A stretch of DNA of 64,000 nt, taken from Dastarcus helophoroides (lineage: Eukaryota > Arthropoda > Insecta > Coleoptera > Bothrideridae). Positions 13,164 to 24,179 of the stretch are shown one piece after another. The stretch is taken from positions 38,181,435 through 38,245,434 of the forward strand of contig CM053325.1 in NCBI GenBank assembly GCA_028583605.1, read 5' to 3'. The notes below the pieces were generated by a model that was given only the letters and a program-made list of their open reading frames with translations, was not told where the DNA came from and made no database searches. Each line of letters opens with the position of its first letter. Position 1 is the first letter of the stretch. The translations under genes and the position numbers were made by a program.

Positions 13164-13379
13164 TCACTGTTGATGATTTCCAATACTTTGTAACCTGATC
13201 TGCCTTTGCTTATTTACACAACAAGAGTTGATTTTTGCCCCATCGAGGTCGAAAAGACGTGGGGATCTCACCCTATTTACCCACTTAGTGAATAATTCCG
13301 GATCATTTTTCGGAAATCGATGCCTCTTGGATAATTTATCCGAACAATCCGGAAAGCAACAGGGATTTTTTCTAGACAT
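13164..13379 (-). pseudogene. THAP-type zinc-finger fragment
   Basis: The 71-residue frame begins MSRKNPCCFPDCSDK and contains HRFPKNDPELFTKWV and SPRLFDLDGAKI, the N-terminal two thirds of a THAP C2CH DNA-binding domain (CxxxC, the FPK-x-W block). The last Cys-x2-His part is missing; the frame drifts off after GAKINSCC, where a possible splice donor (gtaaat) occurs. THAP domains are found in P-element-type transposases and in host proteins derived from them. Whether this is a first exon of a gene or a transposase remnant cannot be told here. A member of an 8-bp-duplication transposon family starts 260 bases upstream. Confidence 0.6.
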
Positions 13380-13641
13380 TTTAATGAGTTTGCCTGTAAA
13401 TATTTATTTTGGATTGAACAGTTTTACTAAAAAACTTATTTTTACCTGCCAAGAATCTAATGAAATGTTTATTAAAATCAAAACTAAATATTTAACACAA
13501 TTGTTCTAAAAAACACTACTACACTAAAAAAAAAAACACCAAAATTATACACAAATCTTAACAAAAAACCGAAGAATTCGAAGGAAAATGGCGGAATGCT
13601 TTCCTTTTCTTTATAACAACTTCTTGTTGTGTTGTAAAATG

Positions 13642-13948
13642 GATATATGTAATACTTCTATATGGCCAGCTGCCTATTCTCTTCACGAGTTTGTTCCAAC
13701 CAAATCCGATAAAGATGGAACATGGATAAATGGCGAGTATTGCGCATGATTGAACGAAATGAACCAATCGCTACGCGCGGGTTACACGGGTGTTTATGTT
13801 TGGCCGTGCACAGCTGACTTTGGCCAGGCACAGATGATTTGTAACACCTGCGCATTGCGACTCATTAATGCGTGTGAAGGTCAACGAGAAAGAGAAGTCT
13901 TTCCCATAAGAAACGAGGAACTGGCCATATAGAAGTATTACATATATA
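13642..13948. mobile_element. Short DNA transposon, family T (8-bp duplication), 307 bp
   Basis: It has inverted ends ATATATGTAATACTTCTATA and its complement TATAGAAGTATTACATATAT, extending inward through TGGCCAG/CTGGCCA. It is flanked on both sides by GTAAAATG (13634-13641 and 13949-13956). The outer 22 bases are the same ends as in the two larger elements at 53684-60847 and 54848-56988, but the interior is unrelated to them and relatively GC-rich. The 8-bp duplication fits hAT or P superfamilies; the ends lack the usual hAT CAG start, so I leave the superfamily open. Confidence 0.85.
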
Positions 13949-14093
13949 GTAAAATGTAAACAAAACAATCAACTGCGCATCAGTAAATGACAACGCCCTT
14001 GACAGCAGCGCTTTTGCGTACTTCATCGTTTTTAAAATTTATGGCCCGCGTTTTTTAAATTTGAGAAATCTCTATTTTATTTTCTTTATGGTA

Positions 14094-14107
14094 ATACTCC
14101 GGAGTAT
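14094..14107. other. Perfect 14-bp palindrome
   Basis: ATACTCCGGAGTAT reads the same on both strands. It sits directly before a pair of direct repeats. Its function is unknown. Confidence 0.5.
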
Positions 14108-14113
14108 ACAATA

Positions 14114-14224
14114 TATAGTCCGTTTCAGATAAATATGCATGAGAGTAGGCACCGAACTTCTAATTTTGTAGCGGCAATAACACGAACTATAGTCCGTTTC
14201 AGATAAATCTGCCTCAGAGAAGGC
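14114..14224 (+). repeat. Pair of 37-bp direct repeats 74 bp apart
   Basis: TATAGTCCGTTTCAGATAAA occurs at 14114 and 14188, followed in both by a TGCnTnAGAGnAGGC tail. The spacer is unique. It may be two diverged units of a tandem repeat or the ends of a small element. Confidence 0.6.
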
Positions 14225-14935
14225 CTGGCCAGGCGTCGGAGAGTCTTTCAAAGGGAAGGATTGCAAATCTATAAATGACAAAACATTTCTAAATTGTAGT
14301 AATTTTCAGTTTATATAATAGGGAATTGCACGACCTAAATTTTTCAAAAATATAGTGTTATTATTATATCATAACACAGCAAGTAAATAAACAACAATAA
14401 ATCATAAAAAGAGCTGTCAGCAATAATGTGACAGATGCAGTTGTTAATGTAAAATGCAGTAAAATGTAAATAATAAAATTACTAGTAAGTGTGTTGGTAA
14501 TTGTACCCTGTGACATGACAAAAGTTCTGATGGTGAGGGTAAAAAGTATCCAACCCGTGGCCCAGGGATTAGACACTTTTTAATTTTACTTTTGCTTTGC
14601 AAAACATCGAATACTATTCGATGATTTTAATGGCAACATCAAATAATTTCGAAACAAAGCGAATCAAATCTCCCTTTGAATTTCGCAGCATTTTCCTTTC
14701 CACAAGTGTGCGTTACCGCATTAAAAAGTATTGAATATAAAATGGTAACATTGGCGTTACTTCCCTTCCCGTACGGTACAGCATATGTGCGTTAACCTTA
14801 ATTGGATAACACGGCAGTTAACCAATACAAATACACATGAAAGTATTATTTTCCGTTCTCATAGGTATTACTGCTGATTGAATATCAATCAATAGGAGAA
14901 TGCAACCGTTTCAGATTTGATTAGAAAATTTTATT

Positions 14936-15272
14936 ATATCTTGTGTACAAAAAGTTTTCTAATCTAGTGTGCTGCTGCCATTTTTTGTAATGTTTGCGTA
15001 TGTTCCTGACTTTATCGGCGACAAGTGAACAGAAATAATCTAAAAATATATTTTATTGATTTAATGTTATAGTGGAAGAACAATCTTTTATTTCGAAAAG
15101 CCCAAGGAAACAGTCGTGAATGGATCTCTTCTGTTCCTGATAGTACTGCAGAATTTTTATGTCAAGGTTAAATGTCAATTTGGTGAGTATGAATCAAGTA
15201 AGGAACATACGTGAAAATGAGAAAAAATAACAGCAGCACATTATATTAGAAAATTTTTTGTACACATGATAT
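14936..15272. mobile_element. MITE with about 85-bp inverted ends
   Basis: The left arm, TTGTGTACAAAAAGTTTTCT through GTGTGCTGCTG to the GTATGTTCCT region, is matched in inverse at the right end (CAGCAGCACA ... TTTTTTGTACACA). There is no open frame. The outer limits are approximate because the ATATC/GATAT flank also pairs and no clean target duplication is visible. Confidence 0.7.
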
Positions 15273-16074
15273 TCAGGTTCAGCTAAAAATGCATTAGATT
15301 TAAACCACTTTATTTAACCGAAAAAATACATTGAATAAGATAAATTAATTGCCGAATTAATGCCATTAGGGGAGTGTGTATAGTTATAATCAAAACCTTT
15401 TCGGAAACTTCCATCCATCCATCATAGCAAGTGTTTGAATCATTTTCCGATAACAATTCCATTAAAGGTGTTCATATACGCCGCACTTGATTTAACACTA
15501 TTAGTTCGTTACAACATAAACTGACTATTGAGTCTATTAGTGTATTCCGTATAAATAAATATTAATGAATTAACTTTGGCTACAAGATTAGTTTCGCAAC
15601 CTTTCTATTTTTACTTTTACATAGCACTTAGGGTTGCTATCTCTGCGGGCTTGATCTCGAGTCTTCTGGCTTGGAGGGGTATTTCCGGATCCCTGGTTTA
15701 ATCCATCATTTCTTCGGGTTGATCGGCTTGAAGGTGAAGAGCTTTTTTTGGAGTCATTAATTTACATTGCAGCGGCCAAACAAGACTTTTTTCTTTAGGG
15801 CTGAATATCTACAATTTATTTTTCATCTAATCTCTCTGTGATCTAGCCACGAAGGGTGATAACCCTATCGTAGCACTAACAATCGATATATCAAACCCAA
15901 TTGGAGGCTTTTACACCTTACTTGTAATGGCCTTTAAACATATACATTATACACACCAAACTAAAGAAATATTTATTTTGCTTATTCAATTAACATAAAA
16001 AACGCTTTCCTGTTATAATAATTTTTCCATGACACACGCAAAATCACCTAAACAAGCGTTGTGATTTACATCAA
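15273..16074. other. Intergenic, nothing recognised
   Basis: This is mixed sequence between the MITE and the tektin gene. I see no supported gene, RNA or transposon end. Confidence 0.5.
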
Positions 16075-16080
16075 TTTATT
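16075..16080 (-). terminator. Poly(A) signal of the tektin gene
   Basis: TTTATT on plus (AATAAA on minus) lies about 86 bases beyond the tektin stop codon. Confidence 0.5.
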
Positions 16081-16165
16081 AACAATGTGATGCTTTGCAC
16101 AATAGAACAAAAGCTGTGAAATTGAAAAATCACAAAATTGTTATATCAAAAAAGACTGAAGATTT

Positions 16166-17911
16166 TTACGTAGGTGGGATTTCGCTTTCCATTCTTGTGA
16201 GAACAATATTCCTGTCGGTTTGAGTTTCAGGACCAGCGAAGCTTCCAGTGCGCAATCTAATCCTCAAATCCAAACACCTCACGTCCGTCATCAGGGACTG
16301 CTGCTTGTTTTCCAAGTCGCGATCTATGATCACCTGTTGGTCTTCCAAAGCATTGTAAGTGGCTTTGGCGCAATTCAACTTGTTAGTAAGATCCACTTTA
16401 GTCTGCCTTAACTGACGAACTTCATCCTTGAGCCCCATCTCGACTTCATCGCGGGCCTGTTCGAACCCTGGTCTATAGGCTCGATTCTCTAGTCGCGTTT
16501 CGGCCAATTTCAAGGCGTCGACCTTATTCAAAATGGAGTCGTCGAGCGTTTTAATTTCCTTACCCACTTTTTCCATCTCTTCGCGCATTTTTAACTGTTG
16601 CCACTCAAGCTCATTTCTCGCCTTTTGGGTCTCGTAGATCCGTTTCCTAAGAGTAAAGTCGACCATGTCTCTTTGGGCTCTCATGTCGTTTGTGGCTCGT
16701 TCCCTTACGACAAAAAGAGACTCACGCAATTTATAAGTGTCCATTAGTTCGTTGTCTGCCAGGATTTTGGTGTATCTGGAGTGTTCCAGCCAAGATTCGT
16801 ATGGGATGGAGCTGAAATATTTTTTTGTGATAACAAGTTTTTAGCAAGCTTATTTTGCGAGTATATGGATACATGTAAATGCAGATCAGCTGTTAGATAG
16901 GAAGGAGATCTTTCATTTGCAGAAGATCTCTTCTATATATGGAACAAACAGTTGGAGAAAAACGGTATGCAGAGAGAAAACATACCTCGGAGAAAAACTT
17001 TCTGTACATGTCAGGTAATCTTTTATTTCATTTAGAAATTTAGAGTTTAGAAACAACAGTACTAAAATGCTCTCTAACTTACTTTTTGGATATGCGAAGG
17101 GGGTCTACTTTGTAACTAATATTCGCACAATTCTTGTCCAGAGTTAGTTGATCTTTGTCGATTTCGATGGCTTCCGACTTGTCGTTTATGTCCAGTTCCA
17201 GCTTGAATTTTACTTCTTGCAATCTGTTAATTTTCTCCCAAGCTTCCATACATCGCTCTATCAGAAGCTTTTTGACGCCCTCCAGAACGCATAGTTCCTA
17301 TAAAAATAAGTATGATTTTGTAATTCCAACAATTCCAAGAGTAAATTGTCCTGCTAAAAAATAAGATAAAGCTAGAAAAGTCTTTTAGTCAAAACCAGAA
17401 GAGGCAGAGCAAAAGGGAGTAACGATGAAAACTGCTACACAAATGAAAAAATGGCTACAGGGTAAATTTTTCAATTTCACATTAAATATACCTTCTTCAG
17501 CTCAGTGTCGCCTTCATCGTAGGTGAGTTCCGACCCCAGTCTGTTATCTCTCATAGATATACATTCCGATACGACCTGCAAGGGAATCCCCAGAGCGTCA
17601 ATCTCTCGCTCAGTTGAGAATTTCTCGTCCTTGAGCGTGTTCATCTCGTGGTTGACTTTGTCAAGACAGCTCTTCAGCGCATCCCTCCATCTGTCCAACT
17701 CGGTGATCCTATCAGCCAGGCGGACATTATTATGGTACGTGTCCCAGTCTGTCCTGATTTGGGTCTCATTTCTCAATTGACGACTCTCGTGACGTAAATT
17801 GAAGGCGTCATTTCGTCTGGTGTTGTTCGTCTGCTGATTTTGCCACTGTTTGGCATGCCAATCCGCAAATCCGATATGTTGTATCGGTTTTTCGTAAGTA
17901 ACTACTGACAT
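16166..17911 (-). CDS. Tektin, closest in layout to tektin-2
   Basis: Coiled-coil filament protein of the inner wall of axonemal doublet microtubules, so probably sperm-tail or sensory-cilium specific. Exons are 17911-17492, 17297-17083 and 16811-16166, 426 aa, the usual tektin length. Introns of 194 and 271 bp have gtatat/tatag and gtaagt/ttcag borders; the second interrupts a codon in phase 2 and the joined frame is open throughout. The N-terminus has the tektin DWH start and LRNET (17911 exon), followed by the RLADRI-x-WRDALKSCL helix. The family nonapeptide appears as RPGFEQARD at about 325-333 (canonical RPNVELCRD). The tail SLMTDVRCLDLRIRLR resembles the end of tektin-2. The assignment to tektin-2 rather than tektin-1 or -4 is from motif similarity only. 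Confidence 0.92.
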
Positions 17912-17919
17912 GGTTTATG

Positions 17920-18605
17920 TAAATATTGAAACTTCTGAAATAGATACGAAAAGTGAAAAATATATGTACAGATTTTATTTTTTTTAAAAGGACGCTGAGA
18001 GAAGCTTACCTGTATCAAAAATGTAAAGGATTCGAAAAAATGTTAAAAATAAGGCAGAGTATAGCAGCTTAATTTCGTTTACTTCAGATATTATTGACAA
18101 AACAAACAGTTGTTATGGTTTTAGGATGATTATCAATCAAACAAAGGTAGCCAGATACCTTTGGCACGTTGATAATAATAATAACTATACATGGTGATTC
18201 ACATAAGATCACGAGTAGGAGGGATAATAAATTATGTATTTTGGACTAGTTGGACAACCCTGATATCATGTTTACATTATCGCCTATAAATAAATATTGT
18301 GTGCAATTTTAGCCAGAATTCGCCAGAATAATAATTTACGTCTGCAAATTAAAGGAAAACAATTTGAACATCTTGTAGCATAATTTTAATCTTGTTTTAT
18401 TAAGATACCGACCAAAATCGACCTAACCTCATCTGTTATTTGAATGAGCCATATTTTTAATAAATGATAATACACAAATCAGCAAATCGCGCATAGGTTG
18501 CCTAATTAAATCCTAGCCAGAATACCTTTAATTAACAATTATTTAATGTAGAAAATACGGAAGTACGGCACATGATTTGCATAAGTAAAGTGTAAAAGGT
18601 GTCTT
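17920..18605. other. Upstream region of tektin, no further gene
   Basis: Apart from the promoter side of tektin, the only notable piece is TATACATGGTGATTCACATA at about 18189, which looks like a lone mariner-type terminus (compare TACAGGGTGATTC ends elsewhere). No partner end was found. Confidence 0.4.
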
Positions 18606-18610
18606 CTAAC

Positions 18611-18670
18611 ATGTGGTGGTAGCTCTGCGGCATCAATCTGTCATCGGAAGTCCGGGGTGTGATCCCCAGT
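18611..18670 (+). repeat. tRNA-like sequence, probable SINE head (copy 1)
   Basis: ATGTGGTGGTAGCTCTGCGG resembles a tRNA A box region, and GGGGTGTGATCCCC 37 bases later resembles the T arm with the B box. There is no proper acceptor stem, so it is not a functional tRNA. It shares its start with the copy at 29042-29108, and A/T array follows at once. Confidence 0.5.
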
Positions 18671-19011
18671 AATTCATCTATATGAATTAATTTTTTGTGA
18701 TCTAAATCTCATAAATTTGAAATTGATACCAAAAACTACCTGAAATTATGAAAAAAGTTGATATTTTGAAAAATCAAAACATTCAGAAAATTTCCAAATT
18801 TAAAACTTTAAGTGTACACCTAAAAAACTCAAAATTTAAAAGCTTAATCTCGAAATTTTAAGAAGAATATGGTAACATTTATATGAAAATTATAACAAAT
18901 TTAGAGTTTACAATCGTAATTAAAAAAAATTAACAACTGAAAGTGCAAATTTGGAATTACTGAAAAAGGTCTATATTTCCAAAAAACCGAGCATTTATAC
19001 AAAATTATGTA

Positions 19012-19676
19012 CAAGGTGATTCATTAAGAATGGGCAATCTCTGAACTGGAGATACTATACACCAAAATATGGCGATTAAGCTTAACATGCCTTATGTTGC
19101 AGGTTTACGAGGTACAGGGTGCTCAAAGTTACAATTTTAGTTTGAAACTTCTTAATAATTTTGTGATTTAAGGCAGTATCGTCTGGAAAATTAGCAACTT
19201 TATGTTTTTTAGCATGAGAATTACGAATTCGAATACGAACAAATTCATTGAATGCTTAAAATGCAAATAACTCAAAAACTAATAGAGTTACATGAAATAA
19301 ACTGAAGTATCTTTTTTATTCAAAATTGAACTGCCTTTTAGACTTTCTAGTCATTTTAGCCATAACTCATTAGGCAAAAAGATATGTAGTAATTTACTTA
19401 AGTAACAGGGTGTAACTAACGTCCTGTATAAATAGTCCAAAATTCAGCATTAAATTCGTAATTTTCATGCTAAAAAACATAAAGTTGCTAATTTTCCAGA
19501 CGATGCTGCGTAAAATCACAAAATTATTAAGAAGTTTCAAATTACAATTTCAACTTTGAACACCCTGTACCTTGTAAACCTGTAATATTTGTATAAGGCA
19601 TGTTAAGCTCAATCACCATATTTTGGTGTGTAGTATCTCCGGTTCAGAGATTGCCCATTCTTAATGAATCACCCTG
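19012..19676. mobile_element. Palindromic mariner-type element, outer shell
   Basis: The ends CAAGGTGATTCATTAAGAAT and ATTCTTAATGAATCACCCTG are inverted and sit between TA dinucleotides (19010-11 and 19677-78). The outer arms (19012-19112 and 19570-19676) pair along their whole length up to a central GG-TA-CC, leaving no unique spacer of their own; a second element (19115-19567) sits exactly in that centre. There is no transposase. Each arm pair could form a long hairpin RNA or cruciform. Confidence 0.85.
19115..19567. mobile_element. Inner mariner-type element at the dyad centre of 19012-19676
   Basis: The ends CAGGGTGCTCAAAGTT and AACTTTGAACACCCTG (one mismatch) are flanked by TA on both sides (19113-14 and 19568-69). 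Inner arms pair for over 100 bases (AGCAACTTTATGTTTTTTAG and complement). The middle has no open frame of note. Confidence 0.8.
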
Positions 19677-20410
19677 TATATCAAAATTTAAAGCATAAAG
19701 CCCAAATTTCTAGAAAAAGTCAAAATTTTGAGTTTATAAGCGAATACCTAGAAAGAAAGTAGACATTGAAATTCAAATGTTGCAATAAAACTCGAAGTTT
19801 TCAATTGAATTAAAACAAATTTTCTTGAATTTTCAAGGTAATCGAAATTTTTAGTAAAAATGAAAATTTAAAATGTATTATGAGAACTGAGTATTATGAA
19901 AAGAAACTCGAAATTAAAAAAAATAAAATAATTTATAAAGAAATCTTAAGCTTAACCTCGAAATTTTGAAAGATAATTCAAGAGTTGTATTTTTAGGAAA
20001 AAAGTTGAAGACTGAAATGTATTTTGAAAAGAAATAAAATTTAAAATTTATGGACTCTCCTAAAAAGTAGACATTTTGAGTTTAAAATAGAATTATTAGA
20101 AAAAAATAAGAAATATAGAAAAAAATATATAATAAATTCCTCGTAATTTCAAAAAAAAACTTGACTTTCGAAGATTGAAGTTGAAATTTTGGAAAAAATC
20201 AGAATTACTTGAAAAAAAAATACAAGTTTTGCTTTGCAGTTGGATTTCGAGCTCAAGCCTAAACATTAAAAACAACTAATTAAACCTCTGAAACAAATCG
20301 CAATTAGGAGGTTACAGTCAAAATAGTAAAACATAAAATAAAAACTTTAAGTGGGAATTTGAGTAAAGTCGAAGTTTCAAAAGAATCTGCATCCTGTAAT
20401 TATAAAATTA

Positions 20411-22993
20411 CACAGGCCCACAAAAAAAAAGTGGTGTGTGCTGGGTGTCGGACCCGCATAGTCCGGCGTATTTTTTCCGCTGAACACGAATCTGTAGTTT
20501 AAATTGGGGGTCAAACTGCTAAAAGTGGAGAAAAACCAAAAAAACCGATAAAAATCACGATCTCGTATTTTTTTCTGTATGATATTATCATCTTGCAGTT
20601 TCTACTTGTTTCTCTCTGTAATATCCAACCGTAATGTGCAAATACGTTAATTCACTACTTATTGTGTCTTATTTAAGTGTCACATAGATGATATTTTGTT
20701 TTTGACAAAAAATAAGGAAATGGTTAACTAAATCGGTACATTTACCGGCAGAAACCTGCTACTCCGGAATGATTGGACTACGATGACAACTGCCCTTTAT
20801 CGGGATGTGTAGAATGATTCGCTAGTCAACATTTCGGCGTATCGAAGCCAGCGAAGGCGCGCTGTTTTGCAGGGAAGCGCTAGAATATGAGAATGATGCC
20901 GTAGTGTGTCTGACGACGAGTTGACATTGTCCTTGTCAAAGTCGGAAAGCCCTCATACTTAGGCCTAGGTATTCTAGCGTGTGGGGTTTATTTATTTTCA
21001 TGGATTCTTCTACTGAAAATTTTGCTGGAACTTCTAGTACTCGTGGCAATCACAAATGTACTGGAAATCCCAATGCTTTTTGCTACGTTTGTGCAAAGTA
21101 CATAGGGATAAAAAATACAAAGAAACTAACAGATCGTTTCGTGACTTTGTATGAAAAGTGATTCAATATGAAAGTTTCCCTCGATCTCTGTTTGTGGCTC
21201 ATGTTATAATATGATCAATAGATTTGAAAAGCACCAGGTCAAGGCGAATCTTAAATTTAAAACTCCAGCGATATGGAAAAAGCCACTTGATGCAAGTAAT
21301 TGTTACTTTTGCACAACAAATGTCAAAACTGTGGGCCGAATGCATAAGGATAAAATTTCTTATCCTTCTGTGTCAAGTGTTCAACAACCAGTTGCAAACT
21401 TCATAGAAGGTTTAGAAGATGACACGTCACAAGACAGTCTGACTAGTGGATTAGACACAATGGAAGTCGACGTCGATCCTGAAAATTCAGCTTTTATTGA
21501 TAAAGAGTTTGATACTAGTAGTGAAAACATTTCTAGCGAATCTGAGGAAGAAGAGTTTTCGAGCAATGAAGAATACAGACCTATTGGTGAAGATCGGAAG
21601 CCGGAAAAATACGATCAAAAACATCTGAATGATTTATTCAGAGAGGCTAAACTCTCAAAAGAAGCGGCTGAAATATTGGCTTCGAATATGAAAAAGAGAA
21701 ATCTATTGACAAAAGGTACTAAAGTTTCGTTTTATCGGAATCGAGAAGAAGCCTTCCGTAAATATTTTGAAAAAAATGAAGATTTACTCTATTGCACTGA
21801 TGTAAAAGGACTTATCGATGAATTTAAGCCAAATTTATATGAGCCAGAAAATTGGCGGTTATTCATTGATTCGTCTCAACAGAGTCTTAAGGCAGTCCTT
21901 CTCCACAACACCAACAAATTCGCTCCTCTACCTTTAGCCCACTCCACTGTACTTAAAGAAGAGTATTCAAACCTCGAAGTTGTCCTAAAGAAAATAAAGT
22001 ACGAAGAACATAAGTGGCAAGTATGTGGTGATTTAAAAATTTTGTCCATGATCCTTGGACAGCAATCTGGATTCACAAAATATCCATGCTATTTGTCTAT
22101 GTTTGACAGTAGGGATCGAAAAAATCACTACGTAAAAAAAGAATGGCCTTTACGATCTTCATTTAAGGTTGGATCACATAATATAATAAAGAAACCGCTT
22201 GTTGATCCAGCCAAAATTCTCATTCCTCCTCTTCATATAAAACTTGGCTTAATTAAACAGTATGTCAAAGCTCTTGATAAAGATGGTGAATGTTTTACGT
22301 ACCTGCGTACTGTGTTTAAAAAAAATCTGATGCTAAACTAAGGGAAGGCATCTTCGATGGACCGGAAATCCGAAAGTTATTCAAAGATGAAGGGTTTGTT
22401 GCAGTCATGGATGACCAAGAAAAGGCATCGTGGTTAAGTTTCAAGGAAGTGTGTACCAAATTTTTAGGCAATACCAAGGATGCTGATTACAAAAGCATTG
22501 TGGCAAATATGATAAGAAATTTTCAGCATTCAGGTTGCCTAATGAATTTGAAAATGCACTTCCTTGATTCGCATCTTGACCAATTCCCGGAGAATAACGG
22601 AGACTTCAGTGAAGAGCAAGGAGAAAGATTTCACCAAGATCTCAAAGAGTTTGAACGGCGGTTTCAGGGACAGTGGGGAATAAATATGTTTGCAGATTAC
22701 TGTTGGATGCTACACAGAGAAACTCAAGAAAAAGGAACAAAACGTAGCAGAAATCCACTTCACAGGTCATTTGAAGAAAAAAGGGTCAGGAAAAGACGAA
22801 AATTATAAGAATGATAATATCAAACAGAAAAAAATACGAGATCGTGATTTTTATCGGTTTTTTTGGTTTTTCTCTACTTTTAGCAGTTTGACCCCCAATT
22901 TAGACTACAGATTCGTGTTCAGCGGGAAAAAATACGCCGGACTATGTGGGTCCGACACCCAGCACACACCACTTTTTTTTTTGTGGGCCTGTG
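20411..22993 (+). mobile_element. CACTA-like DNA transposon with about 190-bp inverted ends
   Basis: The ends CACAGGCCCACAAAAAAA and TTTTTTTGTGGGCCTGTG are inverted, and pairing continues for about 190 bases (GGGTGTCGGACCCGCATAGT; GATCTCGTATTTTTT). The flanks are TTA on both sides (20408-10 and 22994-96). CACAG ends with a 3-bp duplication point to the CACTA/EnSpm group, but I infer the superfamily from ends only. It contains one transposase-like gene (21000-22808) and is inserted in A/T array. Confidence 0.8.
21000..22808 (+). pseudogene. Transposase of the CACTA-like element, nearly complete but broken
   Basis: The protein belongs to a transposon-derived family I recognise from many arthropod genomes. 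The start MDSSTENFAG leads to a Cys-pair segment (CTGNPNAFCYVC) that is cut by stops near 21159; homology resumes at about 21211 with CYFC, an acidic serine-rich linker, then the conserved core: KYDQKHLNDLF, WRLFIDSSQQSLKAVLLHN, KWQVCGDLKI and TKYPCYLSMFDSRDR. A run of eight A at about 22317-22326 puts the frame out by one. Across it the product continues (LREGIFDGPEIRKLF... to SEEQGERFHQDLKEFE and the basic tail ending at 22808). The core is otherwise open for over 370 codons, so inactivation is recent. A programmed slip at the A run is possible but less likely than an indel. Confidence 0.85.
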
Positions 22994-23430
22994 TTATTAA
23001 ATTTTTGGACTTTTAGACAAAATTTCAAAAAAGGTCTCTTAGTTTTTGAGTGCTGTAAAATACTATGACAAAAAAGGTAAAAATTTCAATATTCAAAAAA
23101 ATTCTGGCATAATTTTAAACTTCCTAGAAAAGTCAAAATTTTGATATTAGAAAAAAAATGGAAAAAATACTAAATAGGGAAAGTTGATTTCAGAACTTAG
23201 AGAAAAAGTTGAAATTGTTGAAATTTACAGAAAAAATCCTATACTGTTGAATTTAAACTCTAAACTATAAAAGTCTAAATTTTAAGATTCATGTATAACT
23301 TTCGAAAATAGTTAAAATAGACTGAACTGTTTAAAATTGAAAATCTAGGAATAAGGCAATGTTAAACAGATTTTGAGAAAAAAATAAAAGTAGAAGTGTA
23401 GAAAAAACTCATCGAAACATAAAAGAAAAT

Positions 23431-24128
23431 TCCAGTATCGTCGTGACATTGTCAGCTTTATCTTTGCATCTGCTAACGTGATAAGGATAAGCGTCTAGTG
23501 ATCTATGAAATCGTAAACTATTTTTATTAATAGTTTGTTGCGAATCCATAGCGTATTGTTAGATGAGATTTATAGGTTGACTTGTCTCTCTTTTTAATAG
23601 GCAGAATAACTAATTTCGTCCTCGATGTGGTAAAATTAATCACACTATGACTGACAATGAGATATCCTTTATACATATAAAACACTGGTGTGCAATTAAG
23701 GCGGCTAAAGGCTTTAGGACTAAATAATTTTATTGGAAATATTTATTTTGAAATTAAACTGTGGGCATATCATTGTAAGCTACTAGAGTAGGCCACACAT
23801 TTTACGGATAAACTATATCCACATCACATATCTTAAAATTAGGGTCATTTGCACTAAATTTCTTTTACACGAAATTAGAAGATTGATGCTAATTAAGATT
23901 ATATGCTTATTGGTTAATAGATAAGTAGACATAAATTACCGCAGCTGTAGAATGCAATTTACCCTATTTTGAAGAAATTTTGAATTATTAAAATTAGAAG
24001 AATTGAATAGTTAGGAACTTGATAATATACTACGTATTATTATTCATATTAATTTCCAGCATTTAAGAAGTTTTAAACATGGAAGTTAGAATAAAAACAA
24101 TATATTTAACTTTCATTAGTCTCAAATT
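23431..24128. other. Intergenic upstream of the first PVF-like gene
   Basis: AT-rich. TATTTATAATC at about 24129-24139 could serve as a TATA element some 45 bases before the ATG of the next gene. A sequence at about 23684 (GGTGTGCAATTAAGGCGGCT) resembles the end of the hAT remnant in the following intron. Nothing else is recognised. Confidence 0.4.
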
Positions 24129-24179
24129 GTATTTATAATCACTACACCACATTATCTGTGAATTAAGTAAACATACACA

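Larger units (their letters stand above)
18671..23430. repeat. Degenerate A/T array, block 2, with two inserted transposons
   Basis: Array sequence (GAAATTTTGAnAAAAAGTC-type pieces, mainly A-rich on plus) fills 18671-19011, 19677-20410 and 22994-23430. The two gaps are the palindromic element at 19012 and the CACTA-like element at 20411, so the array is older than both. Confidence 0.6.

Noticed and set aside
18611..18670. Functional tRNA gene
   Set aside because: A- and B-box-like parts are present but the acceptor stem does not pair and the anticodon arm is not convincing. The same holds for 28662 and 29042.
23684..23720. Alternative left end of the hAT remnant in the PVF-like intron
   Set aside because: It resembles the 26,670-26,706 end, but taking it as the border would put exon 1 of the growth-factor gene inside the transposon. 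The closer border at 24888 is simpler.
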